From Plantago ovata (lineage: Eukaryota; Streptophyta; Magnoliopsida; Lamiales; Plantaginaceae): DNA of 64,000 bases. The notes beneath the pieces were generated by a model. It did no database searches and was not told where the DNA came from. It saw only the letters and a list, made by a program, of their open reading frames with translations. Of the stretch, positions 24,021 to 35,289 are shown one piece after another. The position numbers and the translations under genes were made by a program. Numbering within the stretch: the stretch's first letter is position 1; each line of letters begins with the position of its first letter. Location: NCBI GenBank assembly GCA_028274465.1, contig CM051456.1, positions 14,783,745 through 14,847,744 on the forward strand, in the 5' to 3' direction.

Positions 24021-26298
24021 TTCATATCTTATTTACCTGTTTTGGAGACAATCGTGAAAATATGTAGAGAGTAAATGGTTGTTCGAACTGCGGTATTGCT
24101 ATGTAGAAAAAGTAACATCATGCTATGCTATAGCAATTAATCTTGGTATCTTGCTACTAATTCCTGTTACTTTATCAATAATACGTACTGTTTTCTGCTG
24201 AAAATGTCACTGTCATAATTCGATTTACGTTATGGATTATGGTCTCATTGGGATATGGATTGAATTTGGCAGGGGTGTAGAGTGTGGCTCCTTGAGGAGA
24301 GCTCATAGTGTACTTGTTAGTCTTGTGGGAACTTGATGATACTCCTTGCGTTGTGTCTATACTGAAGTTTCAAGTGAGAATTTAACTTGTCGATAATCAA
24401 TATGCCAAGTTCACATGGATATGATCGAGCTCCATTACTTTGCTCTTTAGTCTTTTACATACTTGTAGTTCAGCTTAATGACTTGTTGAAGATTCAAAGT
24501 GGCTGGAAGAGATAGGATCCATAACTTCTCAGAATTTCTCATCCTTGTTAGTTCTTTTATTAATTCGGTTTCCATTTCTGCTTTTCGAACTCACACAATC
24601 TGTATACGCAATGAATAATTTGCTAAGCAACTTTTCCATAATTGATTCAGTTCATCCCATTTCTTGCATAGATTGCATTTCATGACCTTTACCTCAGTGC
24701 GCTTGTCTTGCACTGCCTTGTATTTTATACATCAAAATGGCAGCTAATATTATATAGATTCTGTGTGTAACTATCAATGAAACCTTTTAAGCTAACGTTG
24801 AAAATGACTGTCTGCTCTATTGAAGGTTGTATGTTGCTGTGCTCTTTTACACTTATGTGCTACTGTGGAGACTGTTTCTGTGGAGTGACATATCATTGCT
24901 TTTATGTTCCACATTAAAACATCTCTCTTCAATTCTTGTTAATTAACACGATCAAGATTTAAAATCTAAAGTTTCACATGATTTTGACTTGAGCAAATGT
25001 AGTTGCACGTGAGGTACTTTCAGCACATGATGAAGACACCGAACTAGTCAAAATGAGCTGAAAGTGGATGGTGATTTCAACAGTTCTTTTGTGCCACTTT
25101 GAAATGGCTGTGTTTATTTCTTGTTGTGAATGTTTGTCTTTACCCTGATGCATATAACCGGATGGCCGGATATTAGATGTGTGGTTGGCACTTGGAAATT
25201 TATCATTCCTGCTATAGCTTGATTGGTTGATGATGCACCATATATAAGCTAGTAGTGCGTTTTGAAGCAAAATGCAACTGCTGTAAATTGTTTGCAGAAA
25301 GAACAGTAAATGTTGTGAAGAACTTGTTATTTATAGCGTCTGAAAATGTGGAAATCTGGTCAGTCATTGTTCATGGATGGATTCTGAACAATTCTATAGA
25401 TGTTTTCTTATTGTCTGTTTTTACTTCACAATACTTGTTTGCACAAACACAGCTGATTAATTCTTTAAGCATATGTTATAGTTACAAATATATGCACACT
25501 TAGAGCTTAAGGCAGCATATTGGCCTAGGCTACCTCCGAACCCTGGAGAACATTTCTTGTAACGTAACCAACTGGCGAACTTGAAGAAGACCTGCTCTTG
25601 AATCTCTCTGTGAGTGAGAACTTGCATAAAATATCTGAACCAAACAAGACGTGCTCTTTAAGCTCTATGTGAACTAACATCAAATAGAAACCCAGTACTA
25701 GTTCTTCGAGCTGTTAGCTACTTCTCCTCTCTTCTCAAGTCCATACATCCAGGTCATGAAATCTCCAGAATTGCAATGGATTAGATGAAGCGAAATGCTA
25801 CTGTGATTCGTTGAGGGCGGACAACTCTTGTGTATTGTAAGTGTCTTTAACTAGTTACATAATGTATACTACTGTACTAGTAGTTTGTGTTGGAAAAATA
25901 TGTGCGCCTCAGGTCCTTCCTGGTCATGGGTCAAGCCGGAACTTTCTTTGTCTGTCTTCTTTCACTTGATACTTCAAAATTGTAAACATGAATTTGAATG
26001 ATGTGGAAATTTATTATCTCTGGAATTTGAAGGGCAGTACAGATTGGGATATTGCCACTTTTGTGTGTGTGGGGGAGGGAGAAAATTAACAGCTTTGAGA
26101 ATACAAGACAGTTGTGGGAGAACAAAACACTAGGAATATCAGCTTACACAGTAATTTTATCTGTAACGATTGAATTAGATGATGACAAGCTCAAACAGAC
26201 TAGTCAGATTGGCAAAATTATACGGAGACGAGAGAAACAACTAGAGAGGGATTTTATTGAGCTAAGGTGTAACTGCACTTCTGAATGAATCTGTTACA
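24021..26298. other. Region 3' of the COA6-like gene, no coding gene seen
   Basis: AT-rich DNA; the first few hundred bases probably include the COA6-like 3' untranslated region. Later open frames are short, lack recognisable domains and look like chance. No transposon ends were recognised here. Confidence 0.45.
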
Positions 26299-26680
26299 AT
26301 TACAAACTAAGAAGCACGGATACGGATACGGGTACGAATACGAATACGTGGAAACGTCAAAATTAAAAATATAGGATACGGATACATGTAGGATACGTTT
26401 AATTTATATAAATATTTTAAATATATTTAACATTTTAAGCTAAAGTTTTTAAACTTAGTGAATACTAACCACCCAAATAAGAAAAAAATCATATAAATGT
26501 CCAATAAAATCAAAAATATATATATCTTATATCTCAACCGCATCATTATTATAAACACACACCATTATAGATTTAATCTAATTAAAAAATAGAGGAATAC
26601 GTATCCCGTCAGGATACGTTTCCGATACGTATCCGCACTACGTCATCCATTTTAATGTCCCGTGCTTCCTAGATTACAAA
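26299..26680. mobile_element. Non-autonomous hAT-type element with 8-bp target duplication
   Basis: The element 26307-26672 (366 bp) is flanked by attacaaa at 26299-26306 and 26673-26680. The inverted ends are ctaagaagcacgg and, reverse-complemented, ctaggaagcacgg. Inside both ends are repeated gatacg motifs (ggatacggatac at the left, gatacgtatcc at the right). The 8-bp duplication fits hAT elements. The AT-rich interior has no coding capacity. Confidence 0.85.
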
Positions 26681-27785
26681 GCAACCTATTTAAAGTGTTA
26701 TACTAACGGACTGGACCAGCAATATCTACTGGATTATCCTGCTATGTGGCTCAATCTGAGCCCTCCACTCTGTTACTGAAAACGCCAATTCACTATCTTA
26801 ATTCTTAATAGACCAAAACATGATTGCCAAAAACAATTTACATGGAATGGTCACAACTCACACGTCTTCATTTGATATCTCTAGTTCCGGCTCTATACGT
26901 GTTATTCCACGCTGCATCTCTGTGTCATCGAGGAAGATCCGAACAAAGATTGTCCAGTAAGTTGCACCCGCTCCTGGACAAGCCCTTGCTGAAGCTTGTC
27001 AGCAATGGGAAGCCTGACCTCAAAGCACCGGGACCAATTACCAGCAAGTGACAAAAGACGCCATAAGGACGATTTAGCTAGTGGGACTGAAGTGAGGAGG
27101 ATAGGAATTAGGATCTCATTTTTAATTTATGTTGTTTATTGTCCGCACACTAACGGAAAGTTGGATTTTGCATTACCTATAGAGTAAATATATGCTTTAT
27201 ATATGCTTGGGTTTGTTACATAACACCCCGACCCCTACTATATATGTTTACATCGGATTAAAGTTGAAATTTTTCTCGATTCAAAATTATTAGACAAAAT
27301 AGATCTCAATGTCATTACTCTTTTATTAAATCCGTAATAATAGTATTAATAAAATGTTAATACCAACATATGTACCAACAATTGAGTACCAACATTTATT
27401 ACCGGCCATCAGTTCCGAACAAAATTTGTTAGTTTTTTTTTGCACAAATTGGTACCGTACATTTTAGTTGAAAACACATAATGGTTGTTTGGAGCTCAAT
27501 TCTATAACTCTATTAAGGAAATCTCCTTCAAAGAGGAATAGTAATCTCAATTAGAGTAATGGATGAAAATTGTGTTTGGAGTTAAATTGGGAGAAAAATT
27601 GATGTATAGGGTAGGGTAATAATTAGGTGTAAGAAGTAATGTTTTTTTTGTTTTGTACCGGAATTTGAGTAGAATATGTGTTGGAGGTTTTATTTGTGAA
27701 TGTAAAATAATGTAGTAAAAAGTAATTTAAAAAAAAAGTCAAAATCTGGAAAAAAATAAAAAGAAAAAAAGAAGAAAAAACTCCA
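26681..27785. other. Intergenic DNA left of the transposon cluster
   Basis: AT-rich sequence with no recognisable gene. An open frame at 26824-27051 has no domain and no convincing start context and is treated as chance. Confidence 0.5.
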
Positions 27786-28466
27786 AATAGAGTAGGGGCT
27801 TTCTATTCTCAGGTCGGCTTCGTACCGACCTAAACTTAGGTCTTTATTATATATTTCATTCTAATTATTAAATTTTGATAAAAATATATAAATGTGCAGT
27901 TATACCCCTACTTTCAAAAAATTCATTTAAATAATTTAAATAAGTTCTTACTATTTTATAAGTATTAAATTAAAAATAAAAATTTACTTTAACTAAAATT
28001 AAAATTAATCAATATATATCAAATTAATTTCAACAACAATTCAATGGATATTCGTTTTCCATAATCTTATTGCACTAGCTATCAACATTTGTAGAGTACA
28101 ATAACAAAAACTTATTTTTTTAGCTATGAAGTATATTATTTAGAAGTGTTCGATAGTTTATGTATCATTAAAATGGATAAATTAATTGTGATCGATTAAC
28201 TTTGGTTTGTGATTAAGATTAATTAATAAGGTTTACGTGTATATATAATCATATAAATTGAAATTAAGGGCATTATAGTTAATTTGTATTTTTGGGGTGA
28301 TTTTTAATGTTAAAGAAAATTAATTATAATCCATCGTACCAAAAATGACTTTGAACCGAAATGAATGGATGAGATTAAATTAAGCGCCACATGACAACTA
28401 TTGAATGAAGACCTGAGTTTAGGTCGGTACGGAGCCGACCTGAGAATAGAAAGCCCCAATAGAGTT
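27786..28466. mobile_element. Mutator-like TIR element 1 with 9-bp target duplication
   Basis: The element 27795-28457 (663 bp) has inverted ends of about 50 bp: ggggctttctattctcaggt at the left and its reverse complement at the right. Flanks are aatagagta (27786-27794) and aatagagtt (28458-28466), a 9-bp duplication with one mismatch. Long inverted repeats with a 9-bp duplication fit a non-autonomous Mutator-like element. The interior is AT-rich and non-coding. The right flank is also the left flank of the next element. Confidence 0.8.
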
Positions 28467-29289
28467 GGAGATTTCTATTCTCAGGTCGCCTTCGTATCGA
28501 CCTAAGAACAGGTCTTCATTAGATCGTTGCCATGTGGCACTCAATTTAATCTGGTCCCTTGTTTTTGGTTCAAAACTATTTTACATGTAATTTTTGGTAC
28601 GATCTATTAAAATTATATTTTTTAACTGAAAAAAATCATAAAGTACTACAATGCCCTTTCTTTTATGAATATACATATTCTTATATATATTGAAAAAAAA
28701 ATCAGAAATAAAATTATATAATTACATTTTTAAATATCATTAATCAATTAACCTTCTAATTAATTTTCACTGTTAATTCACTTCAATTATTAAACATTAA
28801 AAAAAAAAAAAAAACATATTGATCATTACTCATCTAGTATATGAATAACCCTAATCGATTTTCCCCAACTTTAAATCTTCATCGAGAAGAAGACATCATT
28901 CTTCATTGAATTGTACGTGCACCTAATGTGTGATTAATAAAGCTCACTACTACTAGTAATATTAGCTGTGGTAATCACACAACAAGCAACAACAGGATAT
29001 TCATCGATCATGTTTCATACTTCATCTGCAAACATTGATCTTGATCCGATTAGAACGTGGTCCGTTTTCGTCACTCTTATCTGCTTATTTGTTTATTTTC
29101 TGTACGATTCACTAACTGATGGCAATGATCAGTGATCAGAAATACATAATTATTTTTAGATTTACGGAATTGGGGATGAACATAATTGTTTTGATCGTTC
29201 AAAATTGGATTTGGAGGCAGAGAAGTGTACTTCAATTATGATTCGAATAACAATTTGGTTTTGATTTTAATTTAAGATAATTCATTTTA

Positions 29290-30294
29290 GGGCCGGTATC
29301 TTTTTAGGGTATCAATAGCGTATCTAATAACAGATTAGTACCCATTAGACAAACAATAACATTTTAGGGGCGAATTTGACCATGGTGGCGCTCTAAGCAC
29401 TGTTCCAAAATCAGATTTTTGGACAGCCAAACAAGATTGTGTGGGAGGACTAAAATGTAATTGAATTTTACATATTTTTAGTCTTTTCTTTATTTTTCTT
29501 TTCTTTTTTACTTTTTTCTTTTCCTTTTTCTTTTTATTTTTCCTCTTCTTCTTCTTCAAGTCTAGTACTGGATTCCGGTACCGGATTGACTTGAAAAACT
29601 CCCAGATCGGAAAAGCTCCGATCTGGGAGCTCGTCTCCGATTTGGGAGCTCCACAAGCTCCCTGACCGGAGCTTTTACAAGCTCCGATCAGGGAGCTTGC
29701 AAGCTCCGACCTGGGAGCTTAAGTGCTCCCAGATCGGAGCTTTGTAGCTCCCGATCTGGGAGCTTGCAAGCTCCGACCTGGGAGCTTAAGTGCTCCCAGA
29801 TCGGAGCTTTGCAGCTCCCGATCTTGCAAAGCTCCGATCTGGGAGCTCAAGTGCTCCCAGAACGGAGCTTTGTAGCTCCCGAACTGGGAGCTTGCAAGCT
29901 CCGACCTAGGAGCTCAAGTGCTCCCAGATCGGAGCTTTGCAGCTCCCGATCTGGGAGCTGCACAAGCTCTAATCTGGGAGCTTAAGTGCTTTCAGATCGG
30001 AGCTTTGCAGCTTTCCGGCCGGTGGGAGCAGAGCTCCGGTGACCGGAATTATTCCGGTGACCGGAGTTCTGAAGAAGAAGATCGAAGAAGAAGAAAGGGA
30101 GAAAAAATATATAAAAGAATTAAAAAAGGAAAATAATTTTTTCTTACTGTAAGCTAAGGCCTTGTTTGTTTGGGCATGAAATTTTCGGTGGCAAAGTTGT
30201 AAATATTGACCAGTCAACCCAAAAATGTACTAAAATGTTATTGTTGAACTAAACGGTATTAATCTGTTATTAGGTGTCACAAGGATACCCTTCC
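29290..30294. mobile_element. Nested TIR element carrying a hairpin satellite
   Basis: Inside element 2, the left segment 29290-29365 and right segment 30222-30294 are inverted copies. Shared parts are ggtatc, ctaataacagattartacc and caataacattttag. The similarity continues inward less strictly (ccaaacaag near 29430 against its complement near 30165). It encloses a CT-rich stretch and the GC-rich array at 29600-30030. No clear target duplication was found, so the superfamily is open and the ends are accurate only to a few bases. Confidence 0.6.
29600..30030. repeat. Tandem array of about 67-bp self-complementary units
   Basis: The motif aagctccga recurs, slightly varied, at 29701, 29768, 29829, 29896 and 29964, so spacing is 61-68 bp. 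Within a unit, aagctccgacctgggagc is followed by ttaagt and then gctcccagatcggagctt. Each unit can therefore fold into an 18-bp stem with a six-base loop. The block is strikingly GC-rich against AT-rich surroundings. Open frames through it are repeats of the same short peptide and are not genes. Confidence 0.9.
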
Positions 30295-30568
30295 ATGATA
30301 ATAACTCTTCATTTTATTATAATTTGATAAAGTGAATTTCAATTATAATATTTTAATTATTTTTAAAGATATAAGTAAAAATATAACTTATTAAATTTAA
30401 TTGAAAAATTATGAGGGTATAGATGTACATTTAAGATTTATTATTAAAATTGAATTACTTATAATATAATAATAAATTCGTACCAATGCCACGTGGCATC
30501 GATTTAGTGGAGACCTGTTCTTAGGTCGGTACGACGGCGACCTGAGAATAGAAAGACCCAATAGAGTT

Positions 30569-31258
30569 TTGGGAGAGTTTTGGGATGAATAGCATGTCTA
30601 TTTTGGAATTGAGGTTCAAATGTAAAACTCAATTAATAAGCTCAAACATAGTTTTCAAACTCAAACATAGTTTTCAAATTGAGCTGCTTTGGAATAAGAA
30701 AATTGCACTTGCTATGGGGCCTAGAGCTTTTATGTATGCCAAACCTCATAGAGAACAGAGCTAGCCATCTTCATGTCAATAACATGGCCTAACTTAACAT
30801 ATTCATGAACATTGTTAACGTCTACTTGTTCACCGTACATTATTGATACATGCACGTGTATAACTTAATGGTAAAACAGGTCCTTCATATATCCGTGGTA
30901 ACAATGGGCTGTCCTAATATATCCGTGGTAACCATGGGTTGTATGTATCAAGTAATCTGCTCGTTTAATTATCTCTCTGGTTAGCCTCCCCAATGAGAAC
31001 TTTGGGATAAATGAAGCCAACTTTACAGCTTACACATTGTCTTTTGTCTTGGCTAGCATGCATGTTTAGTTGTTTATCATTAATTCTTCACGTCTCCATG
31101 AGTCTGCTTCTAGACCTGTTTCTTTCAAGTTGAATTGGTTCACGGATCCAATGAGAATTTATCCTTCCAATTTACGGTAATCCGTCAACCCAAATGGATC
31201 TTATAGCTCGGAACCACAGTAGTAACATTACATGATCATTCTTTCACCCAAACTTTTC
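30569..31258. other. Intergenic DNA right of the transposon cluster
   Basis: AT-rich sequence without a gene. A short direct repeat, atatatccgtggtaac, occurs twice near 30888 and 30920. Confidence 0.5.
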
Positions 31259-31450
31259 ATGTTGCACAAAGCTTTTGTAGTAGCATTCTATACCAACTAA
31301 TTCAAACCGTTAAAGACGTTAATTGATTTGAATTTACGATTAAAAATAGTTGTTACTGTTTTGATCATGATTATTATTAATATAAAAAAAGAATTTTGAA
31401 TTTTTATATTAATGAAAATATTGAAAAAACATATCGTGCATAAAAGAATG
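31259..31450 (+). repeat. Left copy of a direct repeat bracketing the snoRNA locus
   Basis: Starts catgttgcacaaag and ends acatatcgtgcataaaagaatg-like. It matches 32660-32830 in the same orientation, with shared blocks gattaaaaatagttgtt and gttttgatcatgattatt. Copies differ by several indels. It may be a duplicated or LTR-like remnant; there are not enough features to classify it. Confidence 0.65.
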
Positions 31451-31652
31451 ATCCCTAATTTCCACCTGATCCCATCCCATTCAGAACTGATCCCATCCCA
31501 TTCAGAATACTGAAAATTCCGACATAAAAACCAAAATGATTTAGTATGGAACTGAGATGGTCAAATTTTGTCCCAAATCTCAAAATTTCCGAACCCAAAA
31601 AACCAAATTCCCATATACCCTAAAAAAAAGTATATATAAAATAATATAAAGA

Positions 31653-31729
31653 GGATCTCAGCAATAAAGATAGTTTTCGTCAAACTAATTCCGAAAGATA
31701 ACGCAGTATTAACATAACATCACAGATCC
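31653..31729 (-). ncRNA. Candidate C/D-box snoRNA (77 nt)
   Basis: On the minus strand a terminal stem GGATC/GATCC encloses a C-box-like GTGATGT (31723-31717, one mismatch to RUGAUGA) and a perfect D box CTGA (31661-31658). A C'-like TGACGA and D'-like CGGA lie in between, all at ordinary spacing. The stretches before D' and D would be the guide sequences. I did not recognise an rRNA or snRNA target with certainty. It shares orientation and the upstream telo-box/site II region with the candidate at 31832-31928, as in plant polycistronic snoRNA genes. Confidence 0.5.
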
Positions 31730-31831
31730 AAAACAAAAACGATCGGTCAGTTAACCAAATTAGAAAACGAAATTAAAATTAAATTTATTTCAAAAATCAA
31801 ATGAACACAATAAGCAAATAAGATAAGAATG

Positions 31832-31928
31832 TTGAGCATCTCAGAATAGAATTTCCCCATGGATTTTCTTCACAGACAATCATAGTGCAAGGATAACAAT
31901 TTCATGATAGCTCATCTTTGATGCTCAA
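31832..31928 (-). ncRNA. Candidate C/D-box snoRNA (97 nt)
   Basis: On the minus strand a perfect 9-bp terminal stem (TTGAGCATC with GATGCTCAA) encloses AAGATGA (31918-31912, one mismatch to the C box) and a D box CTGA (31844-31841) right at the 3' stem. A C'-like GTGAAGA is internal. The end structure is convincing. The C box is imperfect and the guide target is unknown, so other structured RNAs remain possible. Confidence 0.5.
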
Positions 31929-32243
31929 TTTTTATAAACAGAAAAACGTTATATATGATATATAAATATACTAAATTTTCCTGAGATGGTGGGAGTGGTG
32001 GTGCGAAGGTTGTGGAAAAGGGAGGCGGAAGGGGCAAGATCCAGTTGATGATGATGGTCTTAGTGTATTAAGTAAGAAGATGATGGTTATGATGGTGGAG
32101 ATGTGAAGAAGATGATGATGAGAAACGATGATGGTTAGATCTTCAGAAGCCATTATATATATGTGTTTCTTTCTTTCTGAATGGTAGGCGGCGGAAATGA
32201 GGAGAGGTGGGAAATGTAAATATTTGATAAGTTCAGGTTTAGG

Positions 32244-32301
32244 TTTAGGGTTGAGTAAGAAATGGGTTGGGCCTCCAGATGGGCTTTAACGGTATTGGGC
32301 C
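32244..32301 (-). promoter_or_regulatory. Telo-box and site II promoter elements
   Basis: On the minus strand this block has AACCCTAAA (telo-box, 32252-32244). It also has three GGCCCA/AGCCCA site II elements: 32301-32296, 32285-32280 and 32273-32268. The combination is typical of plant ribosomal-protein, ribosome-biogenesis and snoRNA gene promoters. It lies 320-600 bases upstream of the two snoRNA candidates on the same strand. A 60-codon frame at 32153-31971 begins just downstream and may simply be the transcript leader. Confidence 0.55.
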
Positions 32302-32659
32302 AATACAAGGTTGCAATCAGATTTTTAAAGCCGACATAGTAGTTAAAGTTCGAAAGATATAATTAATTACAGTAATAACCAGTAATAATATTTGAATAAA
32401 TTAATCAGATAATTAATTAATTAAATGAACAAAATAAAATTAAATAAACCATATTAGAAATTAGGGGACGATACACACGACAAAACTTAGTAGGTATCAT
32501 CGCTATATCTGTGTGAGTGATGTCATTTAAGAAATCACGTATACTAAGTTCTTTAAATTTTATTGATTTTCATTTCATTAAGAGAGACAACAAGACAATA
32601 CCATGTTGGCCAAAATTGTTAGTTAATTGTGTTGGCCAAATAATAATTATGTTGCATTT

Positions 32660-32830
32660 CATGTTGCACAAAGTTTTTGTAGTTTTCTATTCCTCCTAAT
32701 TCAATCGAGACGTTAGTTGCTTCAGTTTATTTTGTTTTGATTAAAAATAGTTGTTTAATGTTTTGATCATGATTATTAATGAAAATGTTAATAGAAAAAT
32801 ATTGAAAAACATATCGTGCATATAAGAATG
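32660..32830 (+). repeat. Right copy of the direct repeat bracketing the snoRNA locus
   Basis: Partner of 31259-31450, same orientation, about 1.4 kb away. The shared sequence starts at catgttgcacaaag and ends at acatatcgtgcat. Confidence 0.65.
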
Positions 32831-33974
32831 GGTACCTGAATTTTCGTATGTCTTGCCCAACCCTCCACACTCGAGGCTGCTTTAAATCTCTTTTGGGAGG
32901 TCAATCGAGTAGAAATTTAACTCTCCCAAAATCTCAAATAATAGAAAGTGTGGAATATCCACTTATATTAAATTCGTCTAACATTTTTGAGATTTTAGTA
33001 CAAATTTTCACCCTTTTCATTTTTCACTTAAACATACATGCAAAAATAGGAGAAGTGGTTTGTCTTTCGTCATTAATTTAATTTGTTGAAATTGAATGTT
33101 TATCTTTGATAATTGTTTGCACATATATAGTCTGATAAAGTCTGATAAAAAAACAAGTCTGATAAAGTGATCGATAGGGTGGCTCAAGTGTACTTACTGA
33201 TATGTTTTCTAACTACGGGAAATTAGTTGGCCTCATTGAATTACTTCTTCTCATCATGACATGCTTCGTAATATGGATGGCACTGTGAAATGCAATGTGG
33301 GCGGACGTCTTGTCCCGGCTGAGATGAAAGATTTGGTTGGTTCTGAAATGGTGCTTGCACAAACAATTGTCCATCCGCATTTTCTAGTTTGTCATCGAGT
33401 GGTGGAGGAGAACCTCTTCATAGAATTTGCATCCTAAAAACGAGGACCCAAGGGATTTTCCTTTGCTCGGAGAACTGACCGCACTCGAGGACGAATGAGC
33501 TACACTTGAACTAGGACAGAGCTCAGGGTTGGAACATTTTTCATTTCTTATATTCTTTGTAATTTGGTCAATAATCAATAAAAAATATTGTTGCCTAAAA
33601 AAAAAGATCTACAATATTTCTTTCTCTTCGGTTTGGCGTGATGAATACTCTGCACATAGATTAGCATAAGAAATAATGGTTTCTTGACATAGTTTTCGTA
33701 GTGTCCAAACCGATTTGACGTAGCCATTTTTAGGAATAACATAGCCTAGCACATTTTTCGTAACGTACAAACCGATACGACGTATCCGCAGTTTTAGAGT
33801 AACATGTCTTGTTGTATTCTAAAAAATGAAAAAATAACTTAATTATGTACTTTACTATGTACTATAGTAATCAATTTTTATACTAGTAATTTTGGAATGG
33901 TAATATTAGAAATTCAGGTGGAGTATATTTGTTGATTTTGTGAAGGTGGTGGTGGCTCAATATTAAAGTATATT
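32831..33974. other. Intergenic DNA with a two-copy tandem repeat
   Basis: No gene recognised. At about 33687-33806 a unit of about 62 bp occurs twice, with shared blocks ttttcgta, caaaccgat, gacgta and agtaacat-like ends. A moderately GC-rich segment at 33290-33530 has an open frame on the minus strand (33578-33384) with no known domain and may be a transposon remnant. Confidence 0.45.
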
Positions 33975-34218
33975 ACTCCTACTAGTGGCAATCCAGGAGC
34001 TATTTTCACCGGGGTCGTAGTGTAACTAATTTATCATAATATAACAATTTTTAATATAAAATGAAATAAAAATTAGCAAAAGGATAAGTTTTTCAATACT
34101 TAGGGGGTCGATAATGTAGTGGGGCAAAATGTAAAATTAAGCTAAAAATTTATTTTTTTAATAGAAAATGGAAAGTTCAGGGGGATCCATCCCCAATCCA
34201 TCCGCCACTGACTCCTAC
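33975..34218. mobile_element. Short hAT-like element with 8-bp target duplication
   Basis: The element 33983-34210 (228 bp) is flanked by actcctac at 33975-33982 and 34211-34218. The left end is tagtggcaatcc and the right end, reverse-complemented, is cagtggcggatgg. Such AGTGGC ends are widespread in plant short repeats. The 8-bp duplication suggests hAT. Non-coding. Confidence 0.7.
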
Positions 34219-35289
34219 ATACAGTATTTACAACTTTAACACACAATCATTTATGCTATATTTCTATACTTTTTTAGATTGTTTAAAAATCATTAGAAAA
34301 TTTCAAATGTCGTAGTATTAATGAGATGGAGTGAGCAATCGGCATTATTGTATGGGAATGAGCCAAATTATCTTCGTGGTAGACTGGTAGTGTCTACCCT
34401 AGAGGGGTGAATTATGGCTCCACCCTTTCACAAAATATGTGCATTCTAATTCTAACGAGAGTTAACATCTTCTATATATTTCATGTAAAATTGTGTACTA
34501 GTACGGATCTTGACTCCAAGTCTCCAATAGTCCAATAGTAAATGGTGTATTAACTTTTCACATTTCTAGACAACTGGCAAAGAAATGGTACCCAAAGAAA
34601 TACCAGTGGTTTGGATTGTAGAGACGCCTGCAGTCTTCTGCAGACTCTGCACCACACATACACAACTGCTATCAAATATCAATAATCAATTATGAGGAGA
34701 TGCCCATTAATGGACACAAGCTCCTGCTTCCGCTCCATACCAATTTTTGGCTTTGTACTCGAAAATTAAGAAATAAACTTAAATGGCAACAATAAGTTCG
34801 GATTTCAACTTTTGTACTACTAGTGTTATGTCAATTGTGTATCGGTTTGAAAAGTCTTCAATATGATACGGAGTACATTCATTCATATTGAAATAGAATG
34901 TGGTTTTTGTCTCCATCCAAGATTTTTGGTAGAATTAGTCTATATTCATTAATTTTAGTTCTATTCAATTTAATTCTCATTAACATCTTAATTTTAATCT
35001 TAGTGAACGCTGATGAGTTTATAAAAAATCCATTCCACATAACACCAGGCAAGGATGAGGAAGCATCACTGGTACCAAATGAGTTCAAACTCATTCATAT
35101 TATTAGATCTTAATAGTACTACATGAATCATGAGCAAAAAATAAAATAAAAATATGACTACAGTCTACATGAACAATATCATATGACAGCTGAAACAAGT
35201 AAATGAGTAATGCTAATCAACATCAACAATTGCTTGCTAGTTGCTACATATTAGCATGACTAAATCTAACCAACCAAGAAACTTTCCAT
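34219..35289. other. Region downstream of CIPK6
   Basis: AT-rich DNA with no gene seen. The part next to 35289 should be the CIPK6 3' untranslated region. Confidence 0.45.

Larger units (their letters stand above)
28458..30568. mobile_element. Mutator-like TIR element 2 with perfect 9-bp target duplication
   Basis: The element 28467-30559 (2093 bp) is flanked by aatagagtt on both sides (28458-28466, 30560-30568). Its inverted ends extend about 70 bp, through ttctattctcaggtcgcc and agaacaggtct to a gccacgtggca-like palindrome. The ends are of the same family as element 1 but differ in the outermost bases. Another element (29290-30294) is nested inside. No transposase is encoded. Confidence 0.82.

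Noticed and set aside
26824..27187. Two overlapping plus-strand frames of 63-75 codons
   Set aside because: No domain, weak composition and no promoter or splice signals; treated as chance.
29764..30136. Open frames repeating WELKCSQIGALQL-type peptides
   Set aside because: They arise from the 67-bp hairpin satellite and have no independent support.
31971..32153. 60-codon minus-strand frame starting MASEDLTIIVS
   Set aside because: It begins just behind the telo-box/site II block but is low-complexity (His/Ser/Ile from CATCAT runs) and more likely the leader of the snoRNA transcript. A small peptide cannot be excluded.
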